Assembly: GCA_937959285.1 (NCBI GenBank)
Contig: CALGAR010000003.1
Location: 62,001 to 126,000 of the forward strand
Direction of reading: 5' to 3'
Origin: an uncultured Bryobacterales bacterium
Lineage (GTDB): Bacteria > Acidobacteriota > Terriglobia > Bryobacterales > Bryobacteraceae
Length of the DNA stretch: 64,000 bases
This document shows, piece by piece, positions 8,309-17,941 of the stretch; within the stretch, counting starts at the first letter, position 1; every line of letters starts with the position of its first letter. The notes beneath the pieces are model-generated. The model was not told the DNA's origin. It saw only the letters and a program-made list of their open reading frames with translations, and did no database searches. Made by a program: the position numbers and the translations under genes.

Positions 8309-9088
8309 GTGCCTGAACTACCCGAAGTCGAAACCATCGTTCGCTCGCTGGCCCCAAAGCTGAAGCGCCGGCGTATTCTCAGCGCGACATTCCACAGCCC
8401 GCTGGTGATGCGCCAGACTCCCCCGCCGCAGATCCATGGCGCCACGGTCCGGGATGTGCGCCGTCACGGCAAATTCATCGTGATTGAGACCGACCAGGGC
8501 TTCCTCAGCATTCATCTCGGTATGACCGGGAAGCTGCTGATGAACGGTAAGCCTGGACCGTACACACGCGCCGAGTTCCAGCTCGACAAGGGCTCGTTGC
8601 TGTATGACGATATCCGTCAGTTTGGCAGGATTGAATGGTCCCGCACGCTGCCCGAACGAATCGCGCGGCTAGGCCCGGATCCACTGAGCCTGACTGAAGA
8701 CGAGTTTGTCCAGCGCCTGAAGAGCCGGCGGGGAAGCATCAAACCCCTGCTATTGAATCAAAAGTTCCTGCGCGGCCTCGGAAACATTTATACCGATGAG
8801 GCGCTCTTCCGCGCAGGCATTCATCCGCGAACGACAACGGATCGAATCAGCACTCCTCGGGCCCGTAAGTTGTACCGCGCGATTATCGACGTCCTCAATC
8901 TCGCAATTGATCACCGGGGCAGCTCGATCAGCGATTATGTGGACGGCGAAGGACGGAAGGGCAGCTTCCAGATGCTGCATCAAGTCTATGGAAGGGAAGG
9001 CGAACCGTGTCCGAAGTGCGGTACGCCGATTCGCCGGATCGTGATCGGGCAGCGCGGCACCCACTACTGCCCTCGCTGCCAGCGCTAA
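8309..9088 (+). CDS. mutM: Formamidopyrimidine-DNA glycosylase (Fpg/MutM)
   Basis: A 259-residue bifunctional DNA glycosylase/AP lyase that removes 8-oxoguanine. After Met removal the N-terminal Pro-Glu (PELPEVE) supplies the catalytic Pro2 and Glu3. The conserved Lys is in HLGMTGKLL, the helix-two-turn-helix is around NQKFLRGLGNIYTDEALF, and the C-terminal zinc finger is C-P-K-C ... C-P-R-C. It starts at GTG, directly abutting the Rieske gene stop. Its end overlaps the nuoM stop on the other strand by four bases. Confidence 0.97.
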   Translation: MPELPEVETIVRSLAPKLKRRRILSATFHSPLVMRQTPPPQIHGATVRDVRRHGKFIVIETDQGFLSIHLGMTGKLLMNGKPGPYTRAEFQLDKGSLLYDDIRQFGRIEWSRTLPERIARLGPDPLSLTEDEFVQRLKSRRGSIKPLLLNQKFLRGLGNIYTDEALFRAGIHPRTTTDRISTPRARKLYRAIIDVLNLAIDHRGSSISDYVDGEGRKGSFQMLHQVYGREGEPCPKCGTPIRRIVIGQRGTHYCPRCQR

Positions 9089-10635
9089 CGCGGGTTGATC
9101 TGTGACACCTGTTCTGACGCCGTGAGCGGATTCGGTAAACCGTGCTCCGCATAGTAACCCGGACGCACACGTTCAACGATCTGCGCCACCGGACGCTCCA
9201 GGATGTTGAAGAACGGCCGCGGATACAGGCCGATCCAGAAGACACACGCCAGAAGGGGCGCGAACACCGCAATCTCACGCACGCTCAGATCAGGAAGTTT
9301 GGCGTTCTTCGGCGACACCTCTCCCAGCATGGTCCGCTGATAAAGCCACAGCAGATACGCCGCCCCAAGCGCGATACCGACAACGCACCAGAACGCCCAG
9401 TTGAACGACATCTGATAGGCGCCCTGAAGGATGGTGATCTCACCGACAAAGCCGTTGAGGGGCGGCATGCCCATCGAGCTCAAAGCTGTGATCAGGAAAA
9501 TGATGGCGAAGACCGGCATCACTTTGAAAAGTCCGCCGTATTCGGCAATTTCCCGTGTGTGCCGCCGCTCATACGCGGCGCCAACCACGAGGAAGAGCAT
9601 GCTGGTCGAGATGCCATGGTTGATCTGCTGCAGGATGGAACCTGCAACGCCGGCCGGGTTTAGCGCGAACATCCCGAGTGTGCAAAATCCAAGGTGGCTT
9701 ACCGAGGAGTAGGCCACCAGCTTCTTCCAGTCCTTCTGCATCAGGCTGACGAGAGCGCCGTAGACAATGGCGATGATCGACAAGATCCCCATGATCTGGA
9801 CGATCTGCGGGTCGCGTGCTGTTTCGGGCAGCAGCGGCAGCGAGAATCGGAGGAAGCCGTACGTACCCATCTTCAAAAGTACGCCGGCGAGGATGACGGA
9901 TCCCGCGGTAGGCGCTTCCGTGTGAGCATCGGGAAGCCAGGTGTGCAGCGGAAACATCGGAACCTTGACCGCGAAGCCCAGGAAGAACGCCCAGAAAATC
10001 CACCACTGCACGGTTCCGGAAAGAGAGGTCTTCATCAGCTCCGCGACATCGAATGTGTAAACCCCAAACTGCTCATAGTGCTGGAAGTAGAGCGTCAGAA
10101 TGCCGAGCAGCATCAACACGGAGCCGAGGAGGGTATAGATCATAAACTTGATCGCGGCATACATCCGCCGCGGTCCACCCCAGATCGCAATGATGAAATA
10201 CATCGGCACGAGGACGAGTTCCCAGAACACGAAGAACAGCAGCAGATCGCGTGCCAGAAAGACGCCCATCATGCCTGCTTGCAGAAGGAGGAAGTAGGCG
10301 TAGTACTCCTTCAATCGGACCGTAATGGACGACCAGCTCGACAGAATCGCCAGAAAGCCCAGCAAACCTGTCAGCAGCACCAGAAGCAGGCTGAGACCGT
10401 CGACCCCCAGGTGGTAGCTCGCCCCGAGGCTCGGAATCCACGGAACCTTCTCTACAAACTGAAAGTCTTTGCCCGGATCGAACCCAGCCGCAAGGGGAAG
10501 ACAGACCAGAAATCCGGCAAAAGCGGCAGTGTTCGCCCAAAGCTTGATCAGACGGGGTCTGGAAGAAGGCAGAAACAAGAGGACGAGCAGCCCCAGCAGC
10601 GGGGTAAATAAAACGACGGAAAGGATATAACTCAT
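9085..10635 (-). CDS. nuoM: NADH-quinone oxidoreductase subunit M
   Basis: A 516-residue polytopic membrane protein of the antiporter-like complex I subunit family, with about 14 predicted helices. The proton-channel residues are present: Glu in LLFFVFWELVLVPMY and Lys in VILAGVLLKMGTYGFLRF, preceded by HTWLPDAHTEAPT. Length and motifs fit NuoM better than MrpD or NuoN. Complex I genes usually lie in one operon ending nuoL-nuoM-nuoN, but neither neighbour here is a nuo gene. It is therefore either a dispersed subunit or an extra copy. Confidence 0.93.
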   Translation of the reverse strand: MSYILSVVLFTPLLGLLVLLFLPSSRPRLIKLWANTAAFAGFLVCLPLAAGFDPGKDFQFVEKVPWIPSLGASYHLGVDGLSLLLVLLTGLLGFLAILSSWSSITVRLKEYYAYFLLLQAGMMGVFLARDLLLFFVFWELVLVPMYFIIAIWGGPRRMYAAIKFMIYTLLGSVLMLLGILTLYFQHYEQFGVYTFDVAELMKTSLSGTVQWWIFWAFFLGFAVKVPMFPLHTWLPDAHTEAPTAGSVILAGVLLKMGTYGFLRFSLPLLPETARDPQIVQIMGILSIIAIVYGALVSLMQKDWKKLVAYSSVSHLGFCTLGMFALNPAGVAGSILQQINHGISTSMLFLVVGAAYERRHTREIAEYGGLFKVMPVFAIIFLITALSSMGMPPLNGFVGEITILQGAYQMSFNWAFWCVVGIALGAAYLLWLYQRTMLGEVSPKNAKLPDLSVREIAVFAPLLACVFWIGLYPRPFFNILERPVAQIVERVRPGYYAEHGLPNPLTASEQVSQINPR

Positions 10636-10756
10636 AAAACAGCCGGCAAAACGGAGGGGCCGCCGTCTTTCTATCTTAAAGGAGTATCCGGAGGCTCAAC
10701 AACCGTTCTGCCGCACTGTTTGCTCACACCGCCCGACGGTCGCTGGGGCCGGTGAT

Positions 10757-10842
10757 GCACCCGAAAAGCTTCCTGTCGTCGGCGGAGAAACGCTGAAGGG
10801 CAGGAGGCTTTTTGGGTGTTGGGGCCAATGCGCAATGGCCCC
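10757..10842. repeat. Two tandem hairpins, one with an 18-bp stem
   Basis: Arms 10758-10775 and 10801-10818 are complementary over 18 positions, two of them G-U wobble pairs in the top-strand RNA, with a 25-base loop. A second hairpin, GGGGCCA (10821-10827) with TGGCCCC (10836-10842), follows immediately. They lie in the 234-base gap between nuoM and the broken TIGR03437 gene, downstream of the latter on the minus strand. Neither is followed by a T-tract on either strand, so a simple terminator is doubtful. Confidence 0.6.
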
Positions 10843-10869
10843 TTATGCCCCCTGTATGCCTCGGAAGTG

Positions 10870-12512
10870 TTACTTGTAATGTACGCTCTTGCCGCTCAGA
10901 TCGGTGTGGCCCAAGTACCCAACATCGAGTCCGGTAGCTTGAAAGCGTACGGGATTCGTGGAGTTTCCGACTACCAGCATGCCAGGGATATTCCCGTCAG
11001 TTGCAGGCAGGGCCAGCAAGACCGAGGACGGAATATGAAACTGTCCAGCCGAAGCTTGCTCCCGGCAGACAAAGCTCGCGCCGACCAGATTCAGTCCTTC
11101 ACCTGTGAAAGCAGTCCCGACGATCATCACTGTTCCATTCGGATCTCCGCCCGTCCAGGTGATGGTCTGTCCCTCTGACCGGGTTACAGTGCTGATGGAA
11201 GCTTGGTTGGCCCAGTTTAGTAACTGAGGGAGCTGAATCGTTGCGCGGAAGGGTCCTACAGCGGTTCCCCCGGGACCGTTATCAATCTCATAGGTTCCCG
11301 GGTCTAAGAACTCGGGTCGCCCGTCACCTCCCAGCACTTCGGTATAAGTGCCGACGGACCTGACGGGAATGTTCTTTACTCCCTTTGGACCGCGAACCAG
11401 AATAGCCGGACCGGCATCGAGCGGAGTTCCACTTACCGGATCCGTTATGCTCGAGTCCTGACCGCGGAACTGGTAAACGTAGCAGGACTCAAGGGACGTA
11501 GTCCCGGCATAGGCTTGAGACGCGATCAACTGGCTGACCGGCATGTCATGAAAGGTGCCGACTCCGCTTTCTGTAAACACGCGGGCTGGCGGAGCTCCTG
11601 GTATCTCGTACTTCAGATCGACGCGAGAGAGGATGACCGTAGCGATGCGCAAGCCTCCGTTCGCGGTAGCCGCTTCCAGTTCCGCCGCTGAGAAGCCCGA
11701 AGGATCCGAGCACACGCGGCCCTCGCGCGCGATTGCGATGGTTGTATAGTTGCTCAGAACATTGCCAGTCTTGACGACGACCGGCACGGAGCAACCGGAG
11801 ATGCCTTCCGGAACGATAAAGCGAACTTGATCTATTCCGGCACAGCAGCCGGACCGTCCGGCATATACGACCTGCGCGCTCTTTCCACCGACAATGACCT
11901 CGGCGTCAAGCTGGTGACTGAGAAAGTCCTCCGGAGGCTCCTTGGTTTCGTCCCAGGATACCGGTCCGAGCCCCGTCCCCCAGATATCAAGCGCCTCACC
12001 CGGTTGAGCCGCCGCTACGAAAGTGACCGGCGTATTGGTTGCTGTATTGACCAGGACTCCGGGGCCACTACCCGCTTGGTTCAAAGCAAATATGCCAAAG
12101 GCGCTTCGAACCACCTTGAAACTGACGGGCGCACTGGTCTGTCCGTTTACAGTTACGGTCAGCGTAGCATCGCCAACCGGAGTGTTCGAAGGCAGAACCG
12201 CCACGACGCGGTCACTACGGACCATGACGACAATCGCGTCAACGGTCCTTCCTCCAGACGTAACCTTCACACTGGTTCCTGCCAGACCTTCCGAGGTGGG
12301 TAGGGGAAAACTGTTCGCCTGCTGAAGCCCGCAGGCCCAAGGCGTTCTCCGAAAATGATGAACATCGCGCCTTGCGCCACGCCGCTGTTTGGGAGACCGT
12401 TGAGCGCATAGCTCGCAACATTCAAAATGCCACCCTGTCCTACAACTGGCTGTGCAGAGAGATGGAGAGCGGAGAGCACCAAAGCGCACGATAGAAGCAG
12501 TATACGATTCAC
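10870..12512 (-). pseudogene. TIGR03437-type Solibacter secreted protein, frameshifted
   Basis: The N-terminus (from ATG 12512: signal peptide, then GGILNVASYALNGLPNSGVAQGAMF and FGERLGPAG) is in one frame. Its direct continuation (LQQANSFPLPTSEGLAGTSVKV) is in another that runs to 10870. The break falls at the GCGGGC tract near 12328-12332 and needs one added base to restore the family's usual GPAALQQ reading. The rest shows the TIGR03437 core (WGTGLGPV, GRSGCCAGIDQVRFIVPEG), an Ig-like extracellular family concentrated in Solibacter. A distinct C-terminal half of about 300 residues follows. Either a real pseudogene or a single-base sequence error; ATG 12489 in the second frame is not a credible start. 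Confidence 0.8.
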
Positions 12513-12576
12513 GCGTTTCTCTTTTCCCAGGATGTGTAACTCTTAGAGTATGTAACTGGCGAGCAAAGCAGCAGGA

Positions 12577-13608
12577 CTAAATGCCTAAATCGACCCAAAT
12601 CAGCGACTGATCGCCTTGTCCTTTCGACATTACCACTGAATTCCCATCCGCTCCAAACATCACGCGGCTGGCGATCTCACCTTCAGCGGCTACAGGCAAC
12701 CAGAGCCCGTTGGCACGGTCCAGTATGTGGACTTGTTTTCCGGCCGAATCCCAGAACGTAGCCAGGACATCGCCATTGGCACGGAACGCAGCGGCATTCC
12801 CGATGATTTCGCGCTTCTTACCGGCCTCCGGCTCCCCGTTTCTGTTACGCGCCTCCGGCCAGGAGAAGCCCAACGTCCGATCAGATTCCCGGCCGAGTCA
12901 ACCTCGATCCACTCCCTGGCGCTCTTGCTGAGGATGCCGATCCGGTCCGGAAGCGTCATCAGCACAGCTCTCCCGCCAGGCCCATGGGCCGGATCTCCGG
13001 GACCATGTGCCGGGTTGACCGCATTTGCAAACGAAGAACGTGGGAGCAACTCGCGAATCAGTTTGCCTTGCCGGTCATACTGCTGCAATGTGCCCCGCTC
13101 CGGTTGGATGAGTCCCGATTCATCGTAGTGTGCGCCCAAAGCCCACACGGAGCCGTCGGGGCCAAAACAAAGCGCCTCGGGAGAGAAGGGCGACGTCCGC
13201 ACGGCCAGCCGCGTCATACCGGACGGGTGAGATCCACGCGATAAAAGGAGCCCGAACCCCGGAGTTCGTATAGGCCGCCCCGGCCACAGCGACTTCGCCA
13301 TCCGCTGCGCCCGCTATGTCGAAGATCGCGACTTGCCACGCGTCGGGAAACCAGACGCGCGTTTCAAGGACGAGTTTGCCCGTTCTGTCCCAGGCCCGGA
13401 CGTTCGGTCCCGCTTCCTGCCTGGTTCGAGAAATTACAAACTGGAGTAAGTAATTCCCGGTCCACTTCGGCATTACGAAGCCCTGCTGAAACGCTCCGGG
13501 AAAGCGTGCCTCCGTCCCTGAGGGAGTTAGAACCCGCTCCTCGCAAGCTGCTGGAACTGTCCAACAGCCGGCCAAGACCATCGCACAGAAGATATGCGCC
13601 AGTCTCAT
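12577..13608 (-). pseudogene. Secreted beta-propeller-like protein with two frameshifts
   Basis: Three overlapping frames join into one plausible protein of about 340 residues. Residues 1 to about 128 run from ATG 13608 (signal peptide, then repeats such as NVRAWDRTGKLVLETR) to APFIAWISP. The next frame carries SGMTRLAVRTSPFSPEAL, FGPDGSVWALG and QQYDRQGKLIREL. The last carries ANGDVLATFWDSAGKQVHIL and ends at 12577. The switches fall near 13224 (removing one base restores ISPSGMTRL) and near 12865-12872. The repeating WDxxGKLV pattern suggests an NHL/YncE-like propeller. No catalytic function is visible. Confidence 0.65.
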
Positions 13609-13718
13609 ACTTGCCCCTATATGTCAGAAAGAGTGCCGACGGTAGCTGGGCAGCGCACTAAATAGCGATTGGTAACTTCCTTACGTTGCTTGGTCGCAGC
13701 ACACCGACTAACTGTGCT

Positions 13719-13751
13719 TCGGGCGTATTCATTCATCTTTATGACGCCCGA
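13719..13751 (-). terminator. Possible hairpin downstream of ntrYX
   Basis: TCGGGCGT (13719-13726) is fully complementary to ACGCCCGA (13744-13751) around a 17-base loop, 26 bases beyond the response-regulator stop. No T-tract follows on the minus strand. Confidence 0.3.
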
Positions 13752-13776
13752 TAGCAGCTTTTCGTGGAGATCGGGT

Positions 13777-15141
13777 TCACTCTTTTGGTGTAATACCGAG
13801 CGATTTCATCTTCCTGTACAGGTTGCTGCGCTCGAGCCCGAGAAGTTCGGCTGCACGCGATACGTTGCCGTTCGTCTCCTCGAGTTTCCGAAGGATATAC
13901 TCCCGCTCGGCTGCTTCACGGACTTCCTGCAAGCTGCCGAAGCGATCGACTGGAAGGTCGAAGACGGCTCGCCGGCCGGGATTTAGCGGAATATGTCGCG
14001 CATCAATCCGGACCTGCGGATTCATGATGACGATGCGCTCCATTAGATTCCTCAGCTCCCGGACGTTGCCCGGCCAGTTGTAGTCACACAGGACCCGATA
14101 TGCTTCCGGTGTCAGCTCCTTCGCCTTTCTTCCATAAGCATGCGCAAACTCCCGGAGAAAGTGATCCGCCAGCAAAGGAATGTCCTCGACCCGCTCGCGC
14201 AGCGGCGGCACATGGAAGGGAATGACGTTCAATCTGTAGAAGAGGTCCTCCCGGAAGTTGCCTCGCTCGATCTCCTCTTCGAGATTCTTGTTGGTAGCCG
14301 CGATGACCCGGACGTCCACCTGCACCCAAGAGTCGGCGCCTACGGGTTCGAACCGCTGCTCCTCCAGCGCACGCAGCACCTTCGCCTGCGTCTTCAGGCT
14401 CATGTCCCCGACTTCGTCGAGAAACAGAGTCCCTCCGTCGGCCTTCTGAAACTTGCCGATCTTATCCTCGGTCGCTCCCGTAAAGCTGCCCTTCCTATGG
14501 CCGAACAGCTCGCTTTCAATCAAGTCTTCAGGTATTGCGGCACAATTCACCTCGACGAACGGATCTTGGGCCCGCGGACTGTAAGCGTGAATGGCATGGG
14601 CCACCAACTCTTTTCCGGTGCCGCTCTCACCAAAGATCAGAACTCGTCCGTTGGTGCCCGCCATCAGCCGTAGCTGCTGGCGGAGAGCTTTCATCGGCAC
14701 GCTTTCGCCGATGATCCGCGGCGTGCCGCGCCCTTCCTCCTTCAACCGCTGGAGTTCGAGCTCCATGCGGCGCTGCTGAATGGCGTTCTTGACAACGACG
14801 GATACCTTCTCAATCGTTGGCGGCTTTTCCAGAAAGTCGAAGGCTCCCAGCTTCGTCGCCTTCACGGCGGTCTCGATATTGCCGTGCCCGGAGATCATTA
14901 CAACAACCGGCTGTTCAACGAAGGGAAGTTCCTGGATCCGCGCAAGCGTCTCCAAACCATCCATTCCCGGCAGCCAGATATCGAGCAGAACGACTTCAAA
15001 ATTCCGGCGCCGCAGCTCCTCGATGCAGGCCTCTCCGCTCTCTACCGCGTGGACTTCGTAGCCCTCATCGCACAATACGCCTGACAGGGATTGCCGGATC
15101 CCCGGTTCATCATCGACGACAAGGATTCTCGACGTTTTCAC
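13777..15141 (-). CDS. NtrC/NtrX-family sigma54-dependent response regulator
   Basis: A 454-residue three-domain regulator. The receiver (about 5-118) has the acidic DDE pair, the phospho-acceptor Asp in VVLLDIWLPGMDG and the Lys in LEKPP. The AAA+ domain (about 145-375) has Walker A GESGTGKE, the sigma54-contact loop as GSFTGA (commonly GAFTGA) and Walker B TLFLDEVGDM. The C-terminal Fis-type helix-turn-helix is EETNGNVSRAAELLGLERSNLYRKM. It overlaps the kinase gene by four bases and is its cognate partner. Organisation and sequence resemble NtrX, linked to nitrogen/redox or envelope control elsewhere; the signal here is unknown. Confidence 0.92.
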   Translation of the reverse strand: MKTSRILVVDDEPGIRQSLSGVLCDEGYEVHAVESGEACIEELRRRNFEVVLLDIWLPGMDGLETLARIQELPFVEQPVVVMISGHGNIETAVKATKLGAFDFLEKPPTIEKVSVVVKNAIQQRRMELELQRLKEEGRGTPRIIGESVPMKALRQQLRLMAGTNGRVLIFGESGTGKELVAHAIHAYSPRAQDPFVEVNCAAIPEDLIESELFGHRKGSFTGATEDKIGKFQKADGGTLFLDEVGDMSLKTQAKVLRALEEQRFEPVGADSWVQVDVRVIAATNKNLEEEIERGNFREDLFYRLNVIPFHVPPLRERVEDIPLLADHFLREFAHAYGRKAKELTPEAYRVLCDYNWPGNVRELRNLMERIVIMNPQVRIDARHIPLNPGRRAVFDLPVDRFGSLQEVREAAEREYILRKLEETNGNVSRAAELLGLERSNLYRKMKSLGITPKE

Positions 15142-17225
15142 GCTCCGATCTCCGTAGCGGACCGTGGCGCCGTCTCACTCGCCGGCAGCGCCGCCACCTC
15201 CACAATAAAACGGGCTCCCGAAGGCTGGTTGTCCTCTACTCGAATGTTCGCTTTGTGCTCAGCCAAAATATGGTTGACGATTGCCAGGCCAAGGCCGGTC
15301 CCGCGATTCTTTGTTGAGAAGTAGGGAAGAAAGAGCTTTTCCCGATCCTCTGCAGACACTCCGGCTCCCGTGTCTGCGACCGTAATCTCCACCGTTTCCG
15401 GAGAGGTTGCCTGGGTTCCGACGTACAGCCTCTTTACCAGCGAATGCTGCATGGCCTCCGCCGCGTTGTCCACAAGATTGACCACCACCCTCTTGAACTG
15501 CTCTTTATCAATAAATACCTTAGGCAAATCAGGCGCGAGCACTTTTGTAATTTCGATACCATCCAGCCGCCCGGCAAATACGGCCAAAGCGGACTCCACA
15601 ACCTCATTGACGTCAGCGGGCGCCGGCTGCGCCGCCGGGAATCGTGCGTACTGAGAGAACTCGTTAACCAGAGCTTTCAAACTCTCCACCTCAGCTCCGA
15701 TCGTTACACAGCACTCCTTAACGATGCGGCTGACGTCCTCTGGCGCTTTGATGCGATCAATCTGCCGCGCGATTCGCTCGGAGCAAAGGGCGATTGGCGT
15801 GAGCGGATTCTTGATCTCATGAGCCACCCGCCGCGCCACTTCGTGCCATGCCGTCGCCTTTTGGGCGTGAAGAAGCTCGGTCGTATCCTCGAGGACTAGG
15901 ACGAAACCGGACGCGGGCTCGGCCTCGAGCGCAGACACTGTCACGGACAGATGCAGCGTCCCACCCTTGTTGTTCGAAAGCTCCAGCTGGCGCGACGCCA
16001 GCCCTGTGCGGCGCGCCCTTTTCATGAGGTATCGAATCTCGGCGGCGTCATCCGCCGTGAAAAGGTCGCTTAGATTCGTCGCGGCAGCGACACGGTCTTC
16101 GGGAAAGATCCGGCGCAGCGCCCGATTCACCCGCTGAATGTTTCCATCGGAATCAATCGAGATCACGCCCGTCGGGATGCTTTCCAGGATAGCCTCGGTA
16201 AACCGCCTTCGCCGCTCCAGTTCCAGGCTGTTCGCGTTCAGCTCCTCCGTCATTTCATTGAATGCGCGGACCAGCAAGGCGAGCTCATCAATCGCCTGCA
16301 CCTTGACGCGATAGGCGAGGTTGCCGCGCCGGACCTCGCGTGCCGCGTCGAGCAACGCTGAGATCGGTACGCTGATCTGACGTGCAAGAAACAGGGACAG
16401 CCATGTAGCGACGAACAGAATGAAGAGCGTGATCAACGCCAACAGCTGAAGATAGAAGGCTCTCGTACTCTTCTTGTCCAAAGCCAGCTGCCCGTACTCG
16501 TGAACTCTGCGGTCAATGGCTTGCTGGCGGGCGGCAAGGTCCACCGGAAGCGTGGTCCGGACGATCAGCTCTCCCGTGACGTGTTTGGTAAGGATGGCCT
16601 TCCCTTCAAACTCGGCCGGGTCGGAAGCGCCTGCCGGGTCCCCGCAGATCGGCCAAAGCGTATTGTTTGCCGTCTTGATCCAGGCGCGAGTGACCCGGTT
16701 CTCCCGGCAAAGCCGATCGAAGGTATTCAAGTCCCGCCCCCCGGTCGTCAGGTACGACTCCGTCTCCGGGAGAAGCGCAAGCCAGTGAGCGATCGCCGTC
16801 GCGCGGGCACGTGCATCGGCCTTCAGTGCTTCCGCTGTCTCCCGCAGGTTCACATTGATGCCCTCCGCGGGCATGCTGAACCATTTGTCCAGGTTGTAAT
16901 TCAGGACTTCGATGCTCCACAGGACAAGGAAGAACATCGGCAGAAAGCTGAGAGCCAGCGCGCCCACAACGAGCTTGGTGCGGATCTTCGAGCCTTCTTT
17001 CTTGCTCTGCCGCTCGATGTAGAGCTTCACGAAGGTCCGGAACAGCATGAAGCCCAGCGTTACTGTAAGCAGGAAAACAAGTGTGGAGATCGCCCAGAAC
17101 AGGTAACGCTGTTCGGCAGTGGTGGGCCCGAATTCTCCGAGTGTGAATGAGCCTTGCCAGACCACAAGGGTCAGCAACACTACAAAAAGTACGACCCCGG
17201 CACCAAACACTTTCTTGTTTCGCAT
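15138..17225 (-). CDS. NtrY-like sensor histidine kinase
   Basis: A 695-residue membrane kinase. Two or three N-terminal helices (about 7-27, 42-64, 90-110) are followed by an extracytoplasmic sensor region and another helix near 255-275. Then come HAMP (about 275-330), PAS (about 345-440, ILESIPTGVISIDSDGNIQ), HisKA with the phospho-accepting His469 (VAHEIKNPLTPI) and an intact HATPase (N box VVNLVDNAAEAM, G boxes DTGAG and GTGLGLAI). It is the first gene of a two-gene operon with the sigma54 activator. The ligand is unknown. Confidence 0.92.
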   Translation of the reverse strand: MRNKKVFGAGVVLFVVLLTLVVWQGSFTLGEFGPTTAEQRYLFWAISTLVFLLTVTLGFMLFRTFVKLYIERQSKKEGSKIRTKLVVGALALSFLPMFFLVLWSIEVLNYNLDKWFSMPAEGINVNLRETAEALKADARARATAIAHWLALLPETESYLTTGGRDLNTFDRLCRENRVTRAWIKTANNTLWPICGDPAGASDPAEFEGKAILTKHVTGELIVRTTLPVDLAARQQAIDRRVHEYGQLALDKKSTRAFYLQLLALITLFILFVATWLSLFLARQISVPISALLDAAREVRRGNLAYRVKVQAIDELALLVRAFNEMTEELNANSLELERRRRFTEAILESIPTGVISIDSDGNIQRVNRALRRIFPEDRVAAATNLSDLFTADDAAEIRYLMKRARRTGLASRQLELSNNKGGTLHLSVTVSALEAEPASGFVLVLEDTTELLHAQKATAWHEVARRVAHEIKNPLTPIALCSERIARQIDRIKAPEDVSRIVKECCVTIGAEVESLKALVNEFSQYARFPAAQPAPADVNEVVESALAVFAGRLDGIEITKVLAPDLPKVFIDKEQFKRVVVNLVDNAAEAMQHSLVKRLYVGTQATSPETVEITVADTGAGVSAEDREKLFLPYFSTKNRGTGLGLAIVNHILAEHKANIRVEDNQPSGARFIVEVAALPASETAPRSATEIGA

Positions 17226-17446
17226 GGCTGCTCCGGCTTCTTTTTAGGATAGCGGCTCTGCAAAATCACCGGATCCTGGCGCAGGTGAGTCGCTATTTGC
17301 CGAGAATATTCCCCGTTAAACTGGTAGTATTCCCAGGTTTCCCCACCTGAAATCTCCTAGTACTCTGATTAAAAGCCTTCAGTGAGGGATTTACTGGCTA
17401 TCGCTGAGCGGAACGTGCTAGTAGTGCCTCTACAAGCGATAACGCT

Positions 17447-17941
17447 ATGAGCATGGATACCTTGGAAGTTGGCGGTCCTCCGCAAACGCATGTAGACCAC
17501 ATCGTGCTTCTCGGCGGCCGGGAGGACTATCAGTGCCTGTTGGCCATCCTGCAGAACAAGCCATACCGGCTCACCTGGAAGTGCAATCAGGAAGAGGTTG
17601 CGGAGCTTTGCTACCGCGAAGAGGTTGCTGTCCTCGTTCTTTGCGAGGAAGCAATCATCGGGATGAGCTGGCATGAATTCGCAAGGCGACTCCGGACCCG
17701 CGCGTTTCCGCCTCTGGTCCTCGTCTCCCGGCCATTTGTTGACGGCCACTATTGGGCGAAAGTGCTTCTGAATGGGGGGTTTGACGTACTGGAACGCCCT
17801 TTCACAAGCCACCGTTCGGTCTGGCTAATTGAACGGGCGTGTCTCAGATGGAATCGCGAGCGGGAAAAGGAGGTTGCGAGAAAGAAGCAGCTCTCCCGAA
17901 TGACGCCCGCGGAACCCGCTGGCATCGACAACTTCCGCTAG
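17447..17941 (+). CDS. Degenerate receiver-like protein
   Basis: A 164-residue protein whose residues about 16-130 follow the layout of a response-regulator receiver (HIVLLGGREDYQCLLAIL, then VAVLVLCEEAI, PPLVLVSRPF and GGFDVLERPF). The phosphorylation residues are not standard: the acidic pair is weak (GGRED), Cys-Glu replaces the phospho-Asp, and Arg replaces the conserved Lys. It is probably phosphorylation-independent. A basic C-terminal tail follows. The start is uncertain between two near-adjacent ATGs (17447, 17453). It ends in a four-base overlap with the PilZ gene on the other strand. No recognised output domain. Confidence 0.65.
   Translation: MSMDTLEVGGPPQTHVDHIVLLGGREDYQCLLAILQNKPYRLTWKCNQEEVAELCYREEVAVLVLCEEAIIGMSWHEFARRLRTRAFPPLVLVSRPFVDGHYWAKVLLNGGFDVLERPFTSHRSVWLIERACLRWNREREKEVARKKQLSRMTPAEPAGIDNFR

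Noticed and set aside
13777..17225. Sigma54 promoters controlled by the NtrX-like regulator within the window
   Set aside because: Scanning intergenic regions for TGGCAC-N5-TTGC gave no convincing match; the few TGGCAC occurrences lie in coding regions or lack the -12 element.
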